Below, in pieces: positions 17,345-26,913 of a DNA stretch of 64,000 nucleotides (position 1 is the stretch's first letter; every line of letters begins with the position of its first letter). A program made the position numbers and the translations under genes. Source of the stretch: an uncultured Chitinophagaceae bacterium (lineage in GTDB: Bacteria > Bacteroidota > Bacteroidia > Chitinophagales > Chitinophagaceae); the NCBI GenBank assembly GCA_937873715.1, contig CALMYJ010000013.1:1-64000 (forward strand), given 5' to 3'. The notes below the pieces were generated by a model. That model was not told the DNA's origin and did no database searches. It was given only the letters and a program-made list of their open reading frames with translations.

Positions 17345-18241
17345 TTATATCGTTGCAAACCTGCTGCTGACTACTGCTGCTTTACTGCCCACCGTATAAG
17401 TATAAAATCCTTCGCCGGATTTAATACCAAGTTTACCTGCCGCCACCATATTTACCAATAAGGGGCAGGGTGCATATTTGGGTTGTTTAAAACCGTCGTA
17501 CAATACATTTAAAATGCTCAGGCATACATCCAGCCCGATAAAATCGGCCAGTTGCAGCGGCCCCATCGGGTGTGCCATGCCCAGCTTCATTACCGTATCT
17601 ATTTCCTGCACACCTGCCACCCCCTCATACAGGCTGCAGATGGCTTCATTAATCATAGGCATTAAAATACGGTTGGCCACAAAGCCGGGATAATCATTTA
17701 CCACACAGGGCGTTTTACCCAATTGCAGGCTTAAGTCAACAATGGTATTTGTTACCGCTTTATCTGTAGCATAACCATTTATAATTTCAACCAGTTTCAT
17801 CACAGGTACCGGGTTCATAAAGTGCATGCCTATAACATGCTCAGGTCTTTTGGTAGCAGCAGCAATGGTTGTAATGGAAATAGAAGAAGTATTAGTGGCA
17901 AGGATACAATCTTTAGGCGCAGCGGCATCTATTTGTTTAAATATCTCCAGCTTCAGGGTAAGGTTTTCGGCTGCTGCTTCCACCACAAGCTGTGCCTGCT
18001 GCACGGCATCGGCAATGGATGTGGAAGTAGTTAGCGCTGCAAGTGCAGCAGTTTTTTGTGCTTCGGTAATTTCTGCTTTAGCTATCTGCCTGTCCATATT
18101 TTTATGGATGGTGGCTAATGCTTTTTGCAGTTGTGCAGGATTAATATCGGCAAGGGTTACCCCAAAACCATGCTGTGCAAATACATGGGCAATGCCATTA
18201 CCCATGGTGCCTGCACCGATAACGCATACTTTTTTTATCAT
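17345..18241 (-). CDS. 3-hydroxybutyryl-CoA (3-hydroxyacyl-CoA) dehydrogenase
   Basis: The 298-residue enzyme oxidises (S)-3-hydroxyacyl-CoA with NAD in fatty-acid or butanoate metabolism. The N-terminal Rossmann fold begins VCVIGAGTMGNGIAHVFAQ. The catalytic histidine lies in GMHFMNPVPVMKLVEII, and the C-terminal domain has NRILMPMINEA and PMGPLQLADFIGLD. I start at the ATG at 18241, where the nucleotide-binding strand begins; the 14 upstream codons look non-coding. It is the last gene of an apparent prsW-like, YCF48-like, dehydrogenase operon with a 10-base gap to the gene before it. Names hbd, mmgB or paaH are all possible. Confidence 0.93.
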   Translation of the reverse strand: MIKKVCVIGAGTMGNGIAHVFAQHGFGVTLADINPAQLQKALATIHKNMDRQIAKAEITEAQKTAALAALTTSTSIADAVQQAQLVVEAAAENLTLKLEIFKQIDAAAPKDCILATNTSSISITTIAAATKRPEHVIGMHFMNPVPVMKLVEIINGYATDKAVTNTIVDLSLQLGKTPCVVNDYPGFVANRILMPMINEAICSLYEGVAGVQEIDTVMKLGMAHPMGPLQLADFIGLDVCLSILNVLYDGFKQPKYAPCPLLVNMVAAGKLGIKSGEGFYTYTVGSKAAVVSSRFATI

Positions 18242-18251
18242 AACGCAATCT

Positions 18252-19244
18252 TTATAAAATGAGTTTAGCAATCCTTCCGCCACTGCCCGCTAAAAATACA
18301 GCTTTACCTTTTTTAGCCTTTCGGCATACATGAAAACCTTCTTTACTTATCCATACCCAGGTATTGCCTTCATCATTACTGTAATCCACACCATTTATAC
18401 CACAGGTAATCCAGCTTTTTTTGCCTATGTATTCCACACAACTGCGGTAGCCGTGTGGTGCCTGTAAGGGTGGCTGCCAACTGCTGCCGCCATTAAAGCT
18501 GATAAAACAATTGCCGCTGCTGTCGGCAGGCAAATCAAAATCTCCGCCGGTAACCATCATTATTTTTTCGTTTTTTATAGCGATTGAATTGGCGCCGGCC
18601 GTTTGATTGCCCTTAACAAAGGGTAACTCAACAGTTTTATCCTGAATAAACAACCTGCTTACACTGCCACCACTTACAAATACAGCCTGTTGCTTGTTGA
18701 GCTTTCGTACATTGGTGCCGCTGGCAGCAAAAAATGCTTCGGCACTGTCGGCTACGGGGTAATTACCAACTGGCAACCCACGCCAGGTATAACCACCATC
18801 AAATGTACGGGCAACAAAAAATTTACCTGCTACAGGGTCGCCAATTACAATGCCGCTCTGCTCGTTCCAAAATTCCATCGCATCTAAAAACATGCCTTTG
18901 GTTTCATCTTTAAATACCAGTCGCCAATGCTGGCCGCTATCAGTTGTTTTTAAAATATAGGCAGGCTCTCCAATACCCATAATGATGGCCTGCTTGCCAT
19001 CCCATGCTTCAATATCCCTGAAGTCGGTTTTTTCATAACCTTTCACCTGCATCCATTGCCAGGTGGTGCCGCCATCCATACTGCGGCCTACTGTGCCTGC
19101 ACTGCCGCTTACCCAAATGATTTTATCATTTACTACACTCAGCCCACGCCACGATACATCAGGTTTTTGCGTAAGCAACTCAATACGCTGGCTGTACACC
19201 GTTAGATTAAGCGCCAGCAAAAAAAGAAACACAATTTTTTTCAT
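18252..19244 (-). CDS. Exported YCF48/sialidase-like beta-propeller protein
   Basis: This 330-residue protein has a signal peptide (residues 1-19, ending VYSQ). The rest consists of repeated blades with the motif S-x-D-G-G-x-T-W: SMDGGTTWQW, TTDSGQHWRL, TFDGGYTWRG, SFNGGSSWQP and SNDEGNTWVW. This pattern is shared by photosystem-assembly factor YCF48 and BNR/sialidase-like proteins. In Bacteroidota such proteins are exported and of unknown role; sialidase activity is not implied. I start at the ATG at 19244, where the signal peptide begins; the frame extends 55 codons further upstream without family-like sequence. Confidence 0.82.
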   Translation of the reverse strand: MKKIVFLFLLALNLTVYSQRIELLTQKPDVSWRGLSVVNDKIIWVSGSAGTVGRSMDGGTTWQWMQVKGYEKTDFRDIEAWDGKQAIIMGIGEPAYILKTTDSGQHWRLVFKDETKGMFLDAMEFWNEQSGIVIGDPVAGKFFVARTFDGGYTWRGLPVGNYPVADSAEAFFAASGTNVRKLNKQQAVFVSGGSVSRLFIQDKTVELPFVKGNQTAGANSIAIKNEKIMMVTGGDFDLPADSSGNCFISFNGGSSWQPPLQAPHGYRSCVEYIGKKSWITCGINGVDYSNDEGNTWVWISKEGFHVCRKAKKGKAVFLAGSGGRIAKLIL

Positions 19245-19278
19245 TATTATTAAATCATTGGTTGAAAACGGCAGCCAG

Positions 19279-20019
19279 TTAAAATAAATTATGATCCCTG
19301 CTCTCAATCGTTTCACCATTATTATATTTTTCTGACAGCTTACGGTGCATACGAATAGCTTTTCTTGAAAGCCTGATAGCGATGTAAAACGACAATAAAG
19401 CACCGGCAATATGCAGCAGGCTGCTCCCTACCATCAAAAAGAAATCGAACAGGCCATGAAAAATTACAGGGAGTAAAATGGCCAGTAAAAAATGGCGGCC
19501 CCTGTCCGAATAATCAAATTTAGCAAGGCCCATGTGGTAGCCCATTAAAATACCAAATGTGGCATGTGCCGGCACCGATAAAAACATACGCAGTACACCG
19601 GTGGCATAGCCATACTGTAACACGTAGCTGATATTTTCCAGCGTGGCAAAACCCATGCTTACCATTACGGCATACACAATACCATCGAAAGGTTCATCAA
19701 AGGCTTTTTTCTTAAAGGCATAAAAACGCACCATAATAAACTTACTCACTTCTTCACTAAGGGCCACTACAATAAAGGCAAAGTATGCCGTTTGCCTGAA
19801 GCCCTGCCCGGCTACATCTTCAAGCGAAATGCCCGATGATAATTGCACTATTACCGCCGGTATGGTGCTAAGCATACCCAATAAAAAACTTACCAGCAGC
19901 AGGCCTGCCGGTTCTTTATTGTTACGGTCTTTTAAATAAATAAATAAACAGATGGCAATACCTGGTGCCACCGCCAAAGCAAATAAACCCATAATGGCTT
20001 TTGCATTACTTTTGAACAA
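19279..20019 (-). CDS. PrsW-like intramembrane metalloprotease
   Basis: The 246-residue membrane protein has about seven hydrophobic segments. It contains the PrsW/M82 motifs: EExxK in ALSEEVSKF (about residue 93), a second motif FATLENISYV, and a histidine motif AHATFGILMGY. In Bacillus, PrsW cleaves an anti-sigma factor; here no sigma/anti-sigma pair is nearby, so the substrate is unknown. It is the first gene of a minus-strand unit with the YCF48-like gene 34 bases downstream, and is divergent from hutH (41 bases between starts). Confidence 0.85.
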   Translation of the reverse strand: MFKSNAKAIMGLFALAVAPGIAICLFIYLKDRNNKEPAGLLLVSFLLGMLSTIPAVIVQLSSGISLEDVAGQGFRQTAYFAFIVVALSEEVSKFIMVRFYAFKKKAFDEPFDGIVYAVMVSMGFATLENISYVLQYGYATGVLRMFLSVPAHATFGILMGYHMGLAKFDYSDRGRHFLLAILLPVIFHGLFDFFLMVGSSLLHIAGALLSFYIAIRLSRKAIRMHRKLSEKYNNGETIESRDHNLF

Positions 20020-20060
20020 GGTATTATTTTTTAACGATTTGCTTTAACCTGCTGCACACT

Positions 20061-21554
20061 ATGACCGGTAATTTTTTTTGTATCGATAACTCCTACACGC
20101 CTTTTAACCAATTGTGCCTGCTGGCTGCGACATTACCGCCTTTAACGGTAAGCGACGCTGCCCTGCAGGAAGTGGAAAACTGCCGCCGCTTCCTCGATAA
20201 AAAACTGGCTGCAGGTGATGCAGTATATTATGGGATCAATACCGGTTTTGGCTACCTGCAAGATGTAAAAATTGATAAAACACAATTAGCAGAACTGCAG
20301 CGTAACCTGTTGGTATCGCATGCTTGTGGTATGGGAATGGAAGTGCCTGCCGGTATAGTAAAACTGATGCTGGCGCTAAAAATAAAATCATTATGCTACG
20401 GCCATTCGGGTGTGCAAACAGCTACCGTAAAGCGGTTAACGGATATGTATAACTACAATGTACTGCCGGTGCTGTACCAGCAGGGTTCTTTGGGCGCTTC
20501 CGGCGATTTGGCTCCTTTAAGTCATTTGAGTTTGCCGCTAATTGGACTGGGCGAAGTGTATTATAATAATGAAAAAATGCCTGCTGCAAGGGCACTTGAA
20601 TTATTGGGCTGGCAGCCACTTGAACTGCAGAGTAAAGAAGGACTGGCGCTGATAAATGGCACACAGTTTATGAGTGCATTTGGATTGCACTGCCTTGCCC
20701 GTACGGTACAATTACAGCAATGGGCCGATATTATTGCTGCTATCTCTTTTGATGCATTTGATTGTGTGGCCGAACCACTACATGAAAAAATACAGGCTAT
20801 TCGTTCGCATAAAGGGCAGGTAGCTACCGCAGCGGCATTGCGGCAACTATTGCAGGGCAGCCAAATAACAGCACAGCCAAAGGAACAGATACAGGATCCT
20901 TATTCCTTCCGCTGTATTCCGCAGGTGCATGGCGCCAGTAAAGATGCAGTGGACTATGTAAGCGCTGTGTTTGAAAAAGAAGTTAATTCAGTTACGGATA
21001 ACCCTAATATTTTTCCGGAAGATGATTTGATTGCCAGTGGTGGTAATTTTCACGGACAACCGTTGGCGTTGGCCTTAGATTTTTTGGCCATAGCCCTCAG
21101 CGAAATAGCGAACATTTCGGAGCGGCGCACTTACCAGCTTATCAGCGGCCAGCACCGCCTGCCGATGTTTTTGGTAAAACAACCGGGCCTGCACTCCGGC
21201 TTTATGATACCGCAATACACCGCTGCCTCCATCGTAAGCGAAAACAAACAACTGTGTACCCCTGCCAGCGTGGATTCTATTTCATCCAGCAACAACCAGG
21301 AAGATCATGTAAGCATGGGTGCCAATGCTGCCACCAAATGCAGAAGGGTGGTGGATAATACCGAAAGGGTGCTCGCCATCGAACTGCTTACAGCCGTGCA
21401 GGCGCTTGAGTTCAGGCGGCCGCTTAAAACATCGCCGGTATTAGAAAAAATTGTTGCGGCCTTCAGGGAAAAAGTAAGCTTTAATACTGCCGACAGGGTG
21501 CTGCATACCGATATGGAAGCTGCATTGCGGTTTATGAGGGAGTATGGGTTGTAA
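20061..21554 (+). CDS. hutH: Histidine ammonia-lyase
   Basis: The 497-residue cytoplasmic enzyme deaminates L-histidine to urocanate. The Ala146-Ser147-Gly148 triad in GASGDLAPLSH forms the MIO electrophile. The active-site tyrosine lies in YGINTGFGYL, and the selectivity loop reads LVSHACGMG: the Ser-His pair is typical of histidine rather than phenylalanine or tyrosine ammonia-lyases. The C-terminal TSPVLEKI also fits. No hutU, hutI or hutG is present in the window, so the rest of the pathway must be elsewhere. It is divergent from the PrsW-like gene and converges on the restriction locus. Confidence 0.93.
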   Translation: MTGNFFCIDNSYTPFNQLCLLAATLPPLTVSDAALQEVENCRRFLDKKLAAGDAVYYGINTGFGYLQDVKIDKTQLAELQRNLLVSHACGMGMEVPAGIVKLMLALKIKSLCYGHSGVQTATVKRLTDMYNYNVLPVLYQQGSLGASGDLAPLSHLSLPLIGLGEVYYNNEKMPAARALELLGWQPLELQSKEGLALINGTQFMSAFGLHCLARTVQLQQWADIIAAISFDAFDCVAEPLHEKIQAIRSHKGQVATAAALRQLLQGSQITAQPKEQIQDPYSFRCIPQVHGASKDAVDYVSAVFEKEVNSVTDNPNIFPEDDLIASGGNFHGQPLALALDFLAIALSEIANISERRTYQLISGQHRLPMFLVKQPGLHSGFMIPQYTAASIVSENKQLCTPASVDSISSSNNQEDHVSMGANAATKCRRVVDNTERVLAIELLTAVQALEFRRPLKTSPVLEKIVAAFREKVSFNTADRVLHTDMEAALRFMREYGL

Positions 21555-21584
21555 TGATTGTAAGTAAGCGGTATCGAAATTAAC

Positions 21585-24200
21585 TTATAATTGATTTATT
21601 GTTTTTAAAAACTCCTCCAGTTTGTATGCTCCGTCCACTACCCGCCTGTCGTAAACCATGAAATAACGATAATTATTTCCGGCTTTACTTGCCCAAAGGT
21701 TTCCAAGTCGAATTTTTTGTTCTGCGTCTAAGTGGTCGCCTTTTGTTTCCAATAAAACGGTCTTACCGCTTTTTGTCTGAATAATGAAGTCAGGATAATG
21801 ATTTACAAAGCCGTTTATTCTAAAACCTTTGCGTTCTATATTCCTTGTCCAAAATGCGATATTTTGCATATTGGCAATTTCATTGATTACTCTTGCTTCA
21901 AAGTCGTTCATTTTACCTTCTTTCTCGTAAAGCGATTTTGTGATGTCCTTCGCTGTGTCGCCTGGAGAAATGTGGTTTGGTAAAGTGAATACAGGTTTTA
22001 TGAAAACTTTATCTGTGTCCAAAAACTCTTTGAATTTTTTCTCTGAAAATGCTTCTGAAAGGTCTCTGATTTTTTGTTTTATCTTGTCGGTGTAGGTGTA
22101 TTCATTGTTTGCAAAATCGCTGAATTGTTCGTCTTTGAAATCTTCTAAAATCCGGTTAATGTATTTTTCAATTTCCTTGTCGGGAATCGGATACATATTT
22201 CCGATAATGTCCATGATGCGTTTAGTGAAATTCTTAACCCTGCTTTCTTTCCTTGAAGGGTCGAGCATATAAGCCATGATGCTTTCTTTTACTTGCCCGT
22301 CAAGTTTTACGAAAGTTGGCGTGTGTTCTTTTTTGGTTTCATCAAGGTCAACTTTGTAGAGTTCTGATGAAATGTTATCAAAAACAATGTCAGTCGGTTG
22401 TTGGCTTAACTTAAAGCCATCTAACAGATTTTCTTTTTCTAAAGCAATAGCTTCTTCTTTCTTGCCAAACAAATCGTTGGCAGGAATTTTCAAAAAGAAC
22501 TGAGGCAAATTGATTTTAGCTGCTTCGTCTTTGAAAACGTCTTTAATTCCGTATGTTTTCACTAATTGTTGTATTTCGTTTGGTAAAGCAGGAGCATTGG
22601 TTGCTTCCATTTCTGAAACTGTTTTTTCAAATGCTTCATTTTGTTGAATGGCAGTTCTTTCAATTTCTGAAACGGTTGTATTTGGCAATTCTGTTTCTGA
22701 TGGAACTGAAATTCGTGTTGTGTCAATGTCTGAAGTAATATCTTCTGTTGGCGTTTCGGTTGTAGTGAAAACAGTCAATTGTTGTAATGGGTCTTGCTTT
22801 TTGGCTTCTTCCAACATAGCAGGGTCTGCAAGTTTATAATCTTTGTCGCTGAAACCCGCTTTATTCAAACCTTTTACAATGTTGTCCAATGTATCTAGGA
22901 ATTTTGAAGATGCCGTTAAAACATAACTCAAATTGAGCAGTGGAAAGTTGTGTTTCATTACATAGGGCTGCCGTAGAACTCTGCCTAGAATTTGCTCCAC
23001 ATCAACGGCTGAACTTTTGTCTGCCAATGATGCCAAGATGTAAGCAAACGGACAGTCCCAACCTTCTTTTAATGCATTTATGGTAATGATGTAGCGGACT
23101 TCACAGTCTTTGCTCATTAAGTCAATGCCTTTTATTTCATTGATATTTGCCGTTTTGATTTTGATTTGTTCGGCAGGAATTTTCAACTCAATGAGCTTTT
23201 CTTTCAGTTTCGGAACGTTTGATTTTTCTTCTTCTTCGTTTAAAAAGTCTTTGCCGTTTTTGGGCTGTGCCTGAAACAATACGATAGGACGAATGTATTT
23301 GCCGCCTTTCTTTTCTTCTTCAATGGCTTGCAGTTCCAAGCGTTTTTGAAGTTGCAAACTGGAATTAATTACTTCTGTTTTGTCCTGATGATTGTAAACA
23401 ATTACAGGAAGCTTTACCATATTTTCCCTTTTCAGTTCAAGGGCATCAATAAAACTTACAATGTTGCTGTTTTTGCGTGGTGTGGCAGTAAGGTCAAGGA
23501 TAAAACATGGATTTACTTCTTTCAGCATTTCTACACTCAAATCACTTTCTGCATTGTGGCTTTCGTCCACCACTACCAACGGGTTTAAATATTTGATAAC
23601 TGCTCCTAAAGTTATTTCGGTATTTTTGCCAAGTAGGTTTTCAAAACTTTGAAGATTGCCGTTTTCCTGAAATACTTTTCGGTCTTCCTTGTTTTTAGCT
23701 CTTAAGCTGTCAAAGCTAAAAACCATAATGTTTAGTTGCTCCTTTACGGAGGTGGCGTTAAAGCCACTGCCTTGCAACAAGGTTTCTTTGTCAAATACTT
23801 CTACTTTATTTCCAAAGTGCGAATTGATTTTTTGCCGGTAGGGATGCGAAGGGTCTTTTAAGTTTTTAATGGTTTGTTCCAAAATGGTGATGGATGGAAC
23901 TAACCAAACAACGGCTTTCGGGCGGTCGTAATCAAAAGCATCAAAAATGGTTTTTATGGCATTGCAGGCAATAAAGGTTTTACCGCCTGCTGTTGGCACT
24001 TTTACGCATATATGCGGAACACGGGGAACATTGTTTTTGTATGGCTCAATGGCTGTGCCCGGAAAAGGTTGCAGCGGAGTTCTTGGGTGTAGCGACCAAA
24101 ATTTATGAAATGCGTCCTTTACATCTTTGGTTTCCTGAATATATTCAAGAAACGAAGAAAGGTCATTGATTACCTGCTGTTGATATGGTTTTAGTTCCAT
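21585..24200 (-). CDS. Type III restriction enzyme, Res subunit (helicase-nuclease)
   Basis: From the ATG at 24200 the protein has 871 residues. It has a superfamily 2 helicase core: Walker A PTAGGKT (about residues 69-75), DESH box (about 212-215), motif III LDLTATPR and motif VI QILGRVLRQP. A variable linker rich in Thr, Glu and Ser lies near 480-540. The C-terminal endonuclease domain has the PD-(D/E)xK pattern: YPDFII, then LLETKGDH (about residues 812-832). With the Mod subunit it should cleave DNA bearing two head-to-head unmethylated sites, using ATP. All motifs look intact. A TTG frame start four codons upstream would overlap the fic stop; the ATG follows that stop by one base. The base composition is visibly AT-richer than hutH next door. 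Confidence 0.92.
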   Translation of the reverse strand: MELKPYQQQVINDLSSFLEYIQETKDVKDAFHKFWSLHPRTPLQPFPGTAIEPYKNNVPRVPHICVKVPTAGGKTFIACNAIKTIFDAFDYDRPKAVVWLVPSITILEQTIKNLKDPSHPYRQKINSHFGNKVEVFDKETLLQGSGFNATSVKEQLNIMVFSFDSLRAKNKEDRKVFQENGNLQSFENLLGKNTEITLGAVIKYLNPLVVVDESHNAESDLSVEMLKEVNPCFILDLTATPRKNSNIVSFIDALELKRENMVKLPVIVYNHQDKTEVINSSLQLQKRLELQAIEEEKKGGKYIRPIVLFQAQPKNGKDFLNEEEEKSNVPKLKEKLIELKIPAEQIKIKTANINEIKGIDLMSKDCEVRYIITINALKEGWDCPFAYILASLADKSSAVDVEQILGRVLRQPYVMKHNFPLLNLSYVLTASSKFLDTLDNIVKGLNKAGFSDKDYKLADPAMLEEAKKQDPLQQLTVFTTTETPTEDITSDIDTTRISVPSETELPNTTVSEIERTAIQQNEAFEKTVSEMEATNAPALPNEIQQLVKTYGIKDVFKDEAAKINLPQFFLKIPANDLFGKKEEAIALEKENLLDGFKLSQQPTDIVFDNISSELYKVDLDETKKEHTPTFVKLDGQVKESIMAYMLDPSRKESRVKNFTKRIMDIIGNMYPIPDKEIEKYINRILEDFKDEQFSDFANNEYTYTDKIKQKIRDLSEAFSEKKFKEFLDTDKVFIKPVFTLPNHISPGDTAKDITKSLYEKEGKMNDFEARVINEIANMQNIAFWTRNIERKGFRINGFVNHYPDFIIQTKSGKTVLLETKGDHLDAEQKIRLGNLWASKAGNNYRYFMVYDRRVVDGAYKLEEFLKTINQL

Positions 24201-24201
24201 G

Positions 24202-24984
24202 TTACTTTTCAAAAATTAATGATTGCGGAAGCATGAGCAGAAAAGGTATTCCTCTTTCATACTTCAATTCTTCATAAAACAATCCAACACGAGCCAGATT
24301 GTGATAATACGCTTTCAGGTTGTTGTAGTAATACAATTCACTTGGTATATACCAGGCCTTTTCTCCTATTTTTGAAGAAAGAAACCATTTTTCAAGCAAC
24401 CTTGCAGTTCTGCCATTGCCATCGTTGAACGGATGAATTTTAACAAATATCAAGTGAATCAACGATGCATAATAAAAGGCTTCTTCAATTTTCAGATTAA
24501 GCTCTATTAAATTATTCAACTCATTCCAAAACCTTTCGTATTCTTTTTGTACCAATTGAGCAGACGCTGCTTCATATTCCACACGCTGTGATTGTTGCTC
24601 CATTATCAACATATTACCTTTTCTTATTTGACCTCTTAGTTGTTCGGGCAATAAATGCAGCGTTGCAATTGCATGGCATCTATGAAAATGTTCTTTTGAT
24701 AATCTATTATCTTTTGCAAATTCATACGCAGCATATAAGTCATTTGGCTTTTCGGTGAGGTTAGGCAGATATTCTATATCAAGCATTTTATGCTTTACAT
24801 AACTATCCACCTCCAGCGTTTCACCTTCAATTTTTGATGAAGACATTACCGATACGGCTGTTGCGAATTTGAAATTCTCTGCTGTCCATTCACGAGTTTT
24901 AATTTTTTCAAATTCTTTTTCCAGCTTCACATCAAGTAGCGAAAGCCATGTATTGTAGTGCGTATCTGTAAGTAGCTTTTCCAT
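24202..24984 (-). CDS. Fic family protein (AMPylase-like) inside a type III R-M operon
   Basis: The 260-residue protein carries a complete Fic motif HPFNDGNGRTAR (residues 184-195), with the catalytic histidine and the phosphate-binding GNGR. Residues 49-54 (SSKIEG) match the inhibitory helix motif (S/T)xxxE(G/N), here N-terminal to the core, as in class II Fic proteins. Active members transfer AMP (some other nucleotides) to a hydroxyl side chain of a target protein. The gene is packed between mod (3-base gap) and res (1-base gap), so it is co-transcribed and probably translationally coupled. No DNA-binding domain is visible. The target is unknown; Mod or Res, or a host factor, are possibilities. 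Confidence 0.9.
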   Translation of the reverse strand: MEKLLTDTHYNTWLSLLDVKLEKEFEKIKTREWTAENFKFATAVSVMSSSKIEGETLEVDSYVKHKMLDIEYLPNLTEKPNDLYAAYEFAKDNRLSKEHFHRCHAIATLHLLPEQLRGQIRKGNMLIMEQQSQRVEYEAASAQLVQKEYERFWNELNNLIELNLKIEEAFYYASLIHLIFVKIHPFNDGNGRTARLLEKWFLSSKIGEKAWYIPSELYYYNNLKAYYHNLARVGLFYEELKYERGIPFLLMLPQSLIFEK

Positions 24985-24987
24985 ATA

Positions 24988-26742
24988 TTAAAATCTTGTT
25001 ATATCCCTTGGGATTTTCTTGAAAATGATATTGTGTTTGGTCATGTATTCTTTTGTGAGCAAACAGTTGTCTGCATAGATTACATACTGCCCGGCTTTGG
25101 TCTTCATGGTTGCCAGAAAAGCATGGTCTAAAGTGGTTACACGGTCTGCTTCATAATGGAAGTAGTAAGCCGTGTCGTTGTGTTTGTTCAGCAAATATTT
25201 GTTGTCTTTGTGCTTGTGAGCCAATAAAGACGTTTGGGTTTCGGTGTAATACACATACTGCCTTATTCTTTCTTCGCCCACCAATTCGTTTAGGTTGCCA
25301 TCTTCCAAAAACATGGGTTGCCCTAATTCATAAAAATCAAAACTTCCGCCTGTGCCTTCTTGCTCAGAAAATCCATTAACTACCATTTTAACCCGTTCAG
25401 AAGTTACTGACTCAGCATAATCTTCCATTTCTATTAATATGAATTTCCTGTTTCCTTCATCTTCCTGATTTAAGTCTAAGACAGCATGGGCAGTTGAGCC
25501 TGACCCAGCGAATGAATCAAGTATAATATCATTTTGCGAGGTTAAGGCTCGTAGAATCTCGGTAATTAATGGTAAAGGTTTAGGATAGTTGAATATTTTC
25601 TTTTCAAAAATGTCATTTAACAACGTTGTTCCTTTAACGGAATAAAATTCTTTCTCCAACCATATTGTTGGAATGTCACTTCCAACTGTTTTGTTTTCGC
25701 CAAATGTTAACGTTGGTGAATTGGGCTCTTTACCACTTACTTTTAATTCTCCCTTTTCAACTTTTTTGATTACGCCTTCTGGCAGGTATTGAATACTGTA
25801 TTTGTTTAAACTGGCCTTTTGCCTGTTGGGACTAATTTTTATGTAACCCTTTTCCCAATCGCTTTTCAATCTATTTGGTGCTAATCTCCAAACACATTGT
25901 TTTCCCTTACTTGTTATTGGCCATACAGCAACAGTGCCTTCTGGCGCTTCATTAAAATCATAATCAAATTCGGAAAGCTCACCCTGATATTTTCCATTCT
26001 TTATTCGTTCTTGTAATGATTCACCTATGCTGTCTAATAGACCTGTTTCTGCGTTTACGAAAATTGGATATGTTTGATTAGGTCTTTGAGTTTTGTCAAA
26101 AGTGGCAAGAGTTAATCCTTCAAATGGAGTCCTTTCTTTTCCACCTGTAAACTTCATTGGGTTTGCTTCAAAATCATTTGGAACTATAAAAATTAAAAAT
26201 TCGTGTTGATAATTGAAAGAACCAGAAGGTTTACCCCCTGATGTTTGCACTGTAACGCAAGCAATCTGTTTTGAAGCAAAAAGTTCCTTTAGTATAGGCA
26301 TCAAATTGAAAACTTCTTGATAGCCGATACTAATAACAAGTGAGCCCTTTTCTGCAAGTAATTTCTGCAAAAGTTTCAATCGTGGATACATCATGCAAAG
26401 CCATTTGTCGTGTCGGCTCAGGTCTTCGCTTTCTTTGCCTACAACTTGTCCGAGCCACTTTTTAATTTTCGGGTCGTTCACATTGTCATTATACACCCAA
26501 CCTTCATTCCCTGTATTGTAAGGCGGGTCTATGTAAATGCACTTTACTTTTCCTTCGTATTCGGGCAAAAGGGCTTTCAGGGCTTCAAGGTTATCGCCAT
26601 GTATAATTTTATTGCCGCTGTTGGTTTCCTGCTCTGTTTTTGTTCCATTGTCAAAGCCGTAGGAATGTTCCAATACTTTAAACGGAACCTCCAGGTGATG
26701 ATTGATCACTTTATCTTTTCCTATCCAGTGTAGTGTGGGCAT
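24988..26742 (-). CDS. Type III DNA methyltransferase, Mod subunit (N6-adenine)
   Basis: The 584-residue protein has the catalytic DPPY motif at residues 72-75 (IDPPYNTGNEG) before the AdoMet-binding FAGSGST motif at 411-417. This is the beta-class order of type III Mod proteins. The region between (about 180-370) is the target-recognition part, and the C-terminus ends in the family-like FKKIPRDITRF. It should methylate adenine on one strand of an asymmetric site and give specificity to the Res subunit. It is the first gene of a mod-fic-res unit. The reading frame is intact; I see no simple-sequence repeat tract of the phase-variable type. The recognition site cannot be predicted by eye. Confidence 0.92.
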   Translation of the reverse strand: MPTLHWIGKDKVINHHLEVPFKVLEHSYGFDNGTKTEQETNSGNKIIHGDNLEALKALLPEYEGKVKCIYIDPPYNTGNEGWVYNDNVNDPKIKKWLGQVVGKESEDLSRHDKWLCMMYPRLKLLQKLLAEKGSLVISIGYQEVFNLMPILKELFASKQIACVTVQTSGGKPSGSFNYQHEFLIFIVPNDFEANPMKFTGGKERTPFEGLTLATFDKTQRPNQTYPIFVNAETGLLDSIGESLQERIKNGKYQGELSEFDYDFNEAPEGTVAVWPITSKGKQCVWRLAPNRLKSDWEKGYIKISPNRQKASLNKYSIQYLPEGVIKKVEKGELKVSGKEPNSPTLTFGENKTVGSDIPTIWLEKEFYSVKGTTLLNDIFEKKIFNYPKPLPLITEILRALTSQNDIILDSFAGSGSTAHAVLDLNQEDEGNRKFILIEMEDYAESVTSERVKMVVNGFSEQEGTGGSFDFYELGQPMFLEDGNLNELVGEERIRQYVYYTETQTSLLAHKHKDNKYLLNKHNDTAYYFHYEADRVTTLDHAFLATMKTKAGQYVIYADNCLLTKEYMTKHNIIFKKIPRDITRF

Positions 26743-26913
26743 GTATGATAAGCTGGTTGTTTTTTTAGCTGGGTAAAGTTAAAAGTCAAAACTATTGCTG
26801 CAGTATATTTTTTGTCAGCCTGAATAATGCATCCTTTTTTCCGCTGGCCGCTGTTAATCTCATTTCCGCTATCTTTACCACATTACACAAAACCATAACC
26901 TCCGAAAAATACT

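Noticed and set aside
24988..26742. Phase-variable repeat tract in mod
   Set aside because: Many type III mod genes carry simple-sequence repeats, but no tetra- or pentanucleotide tract was found in or before this gene.
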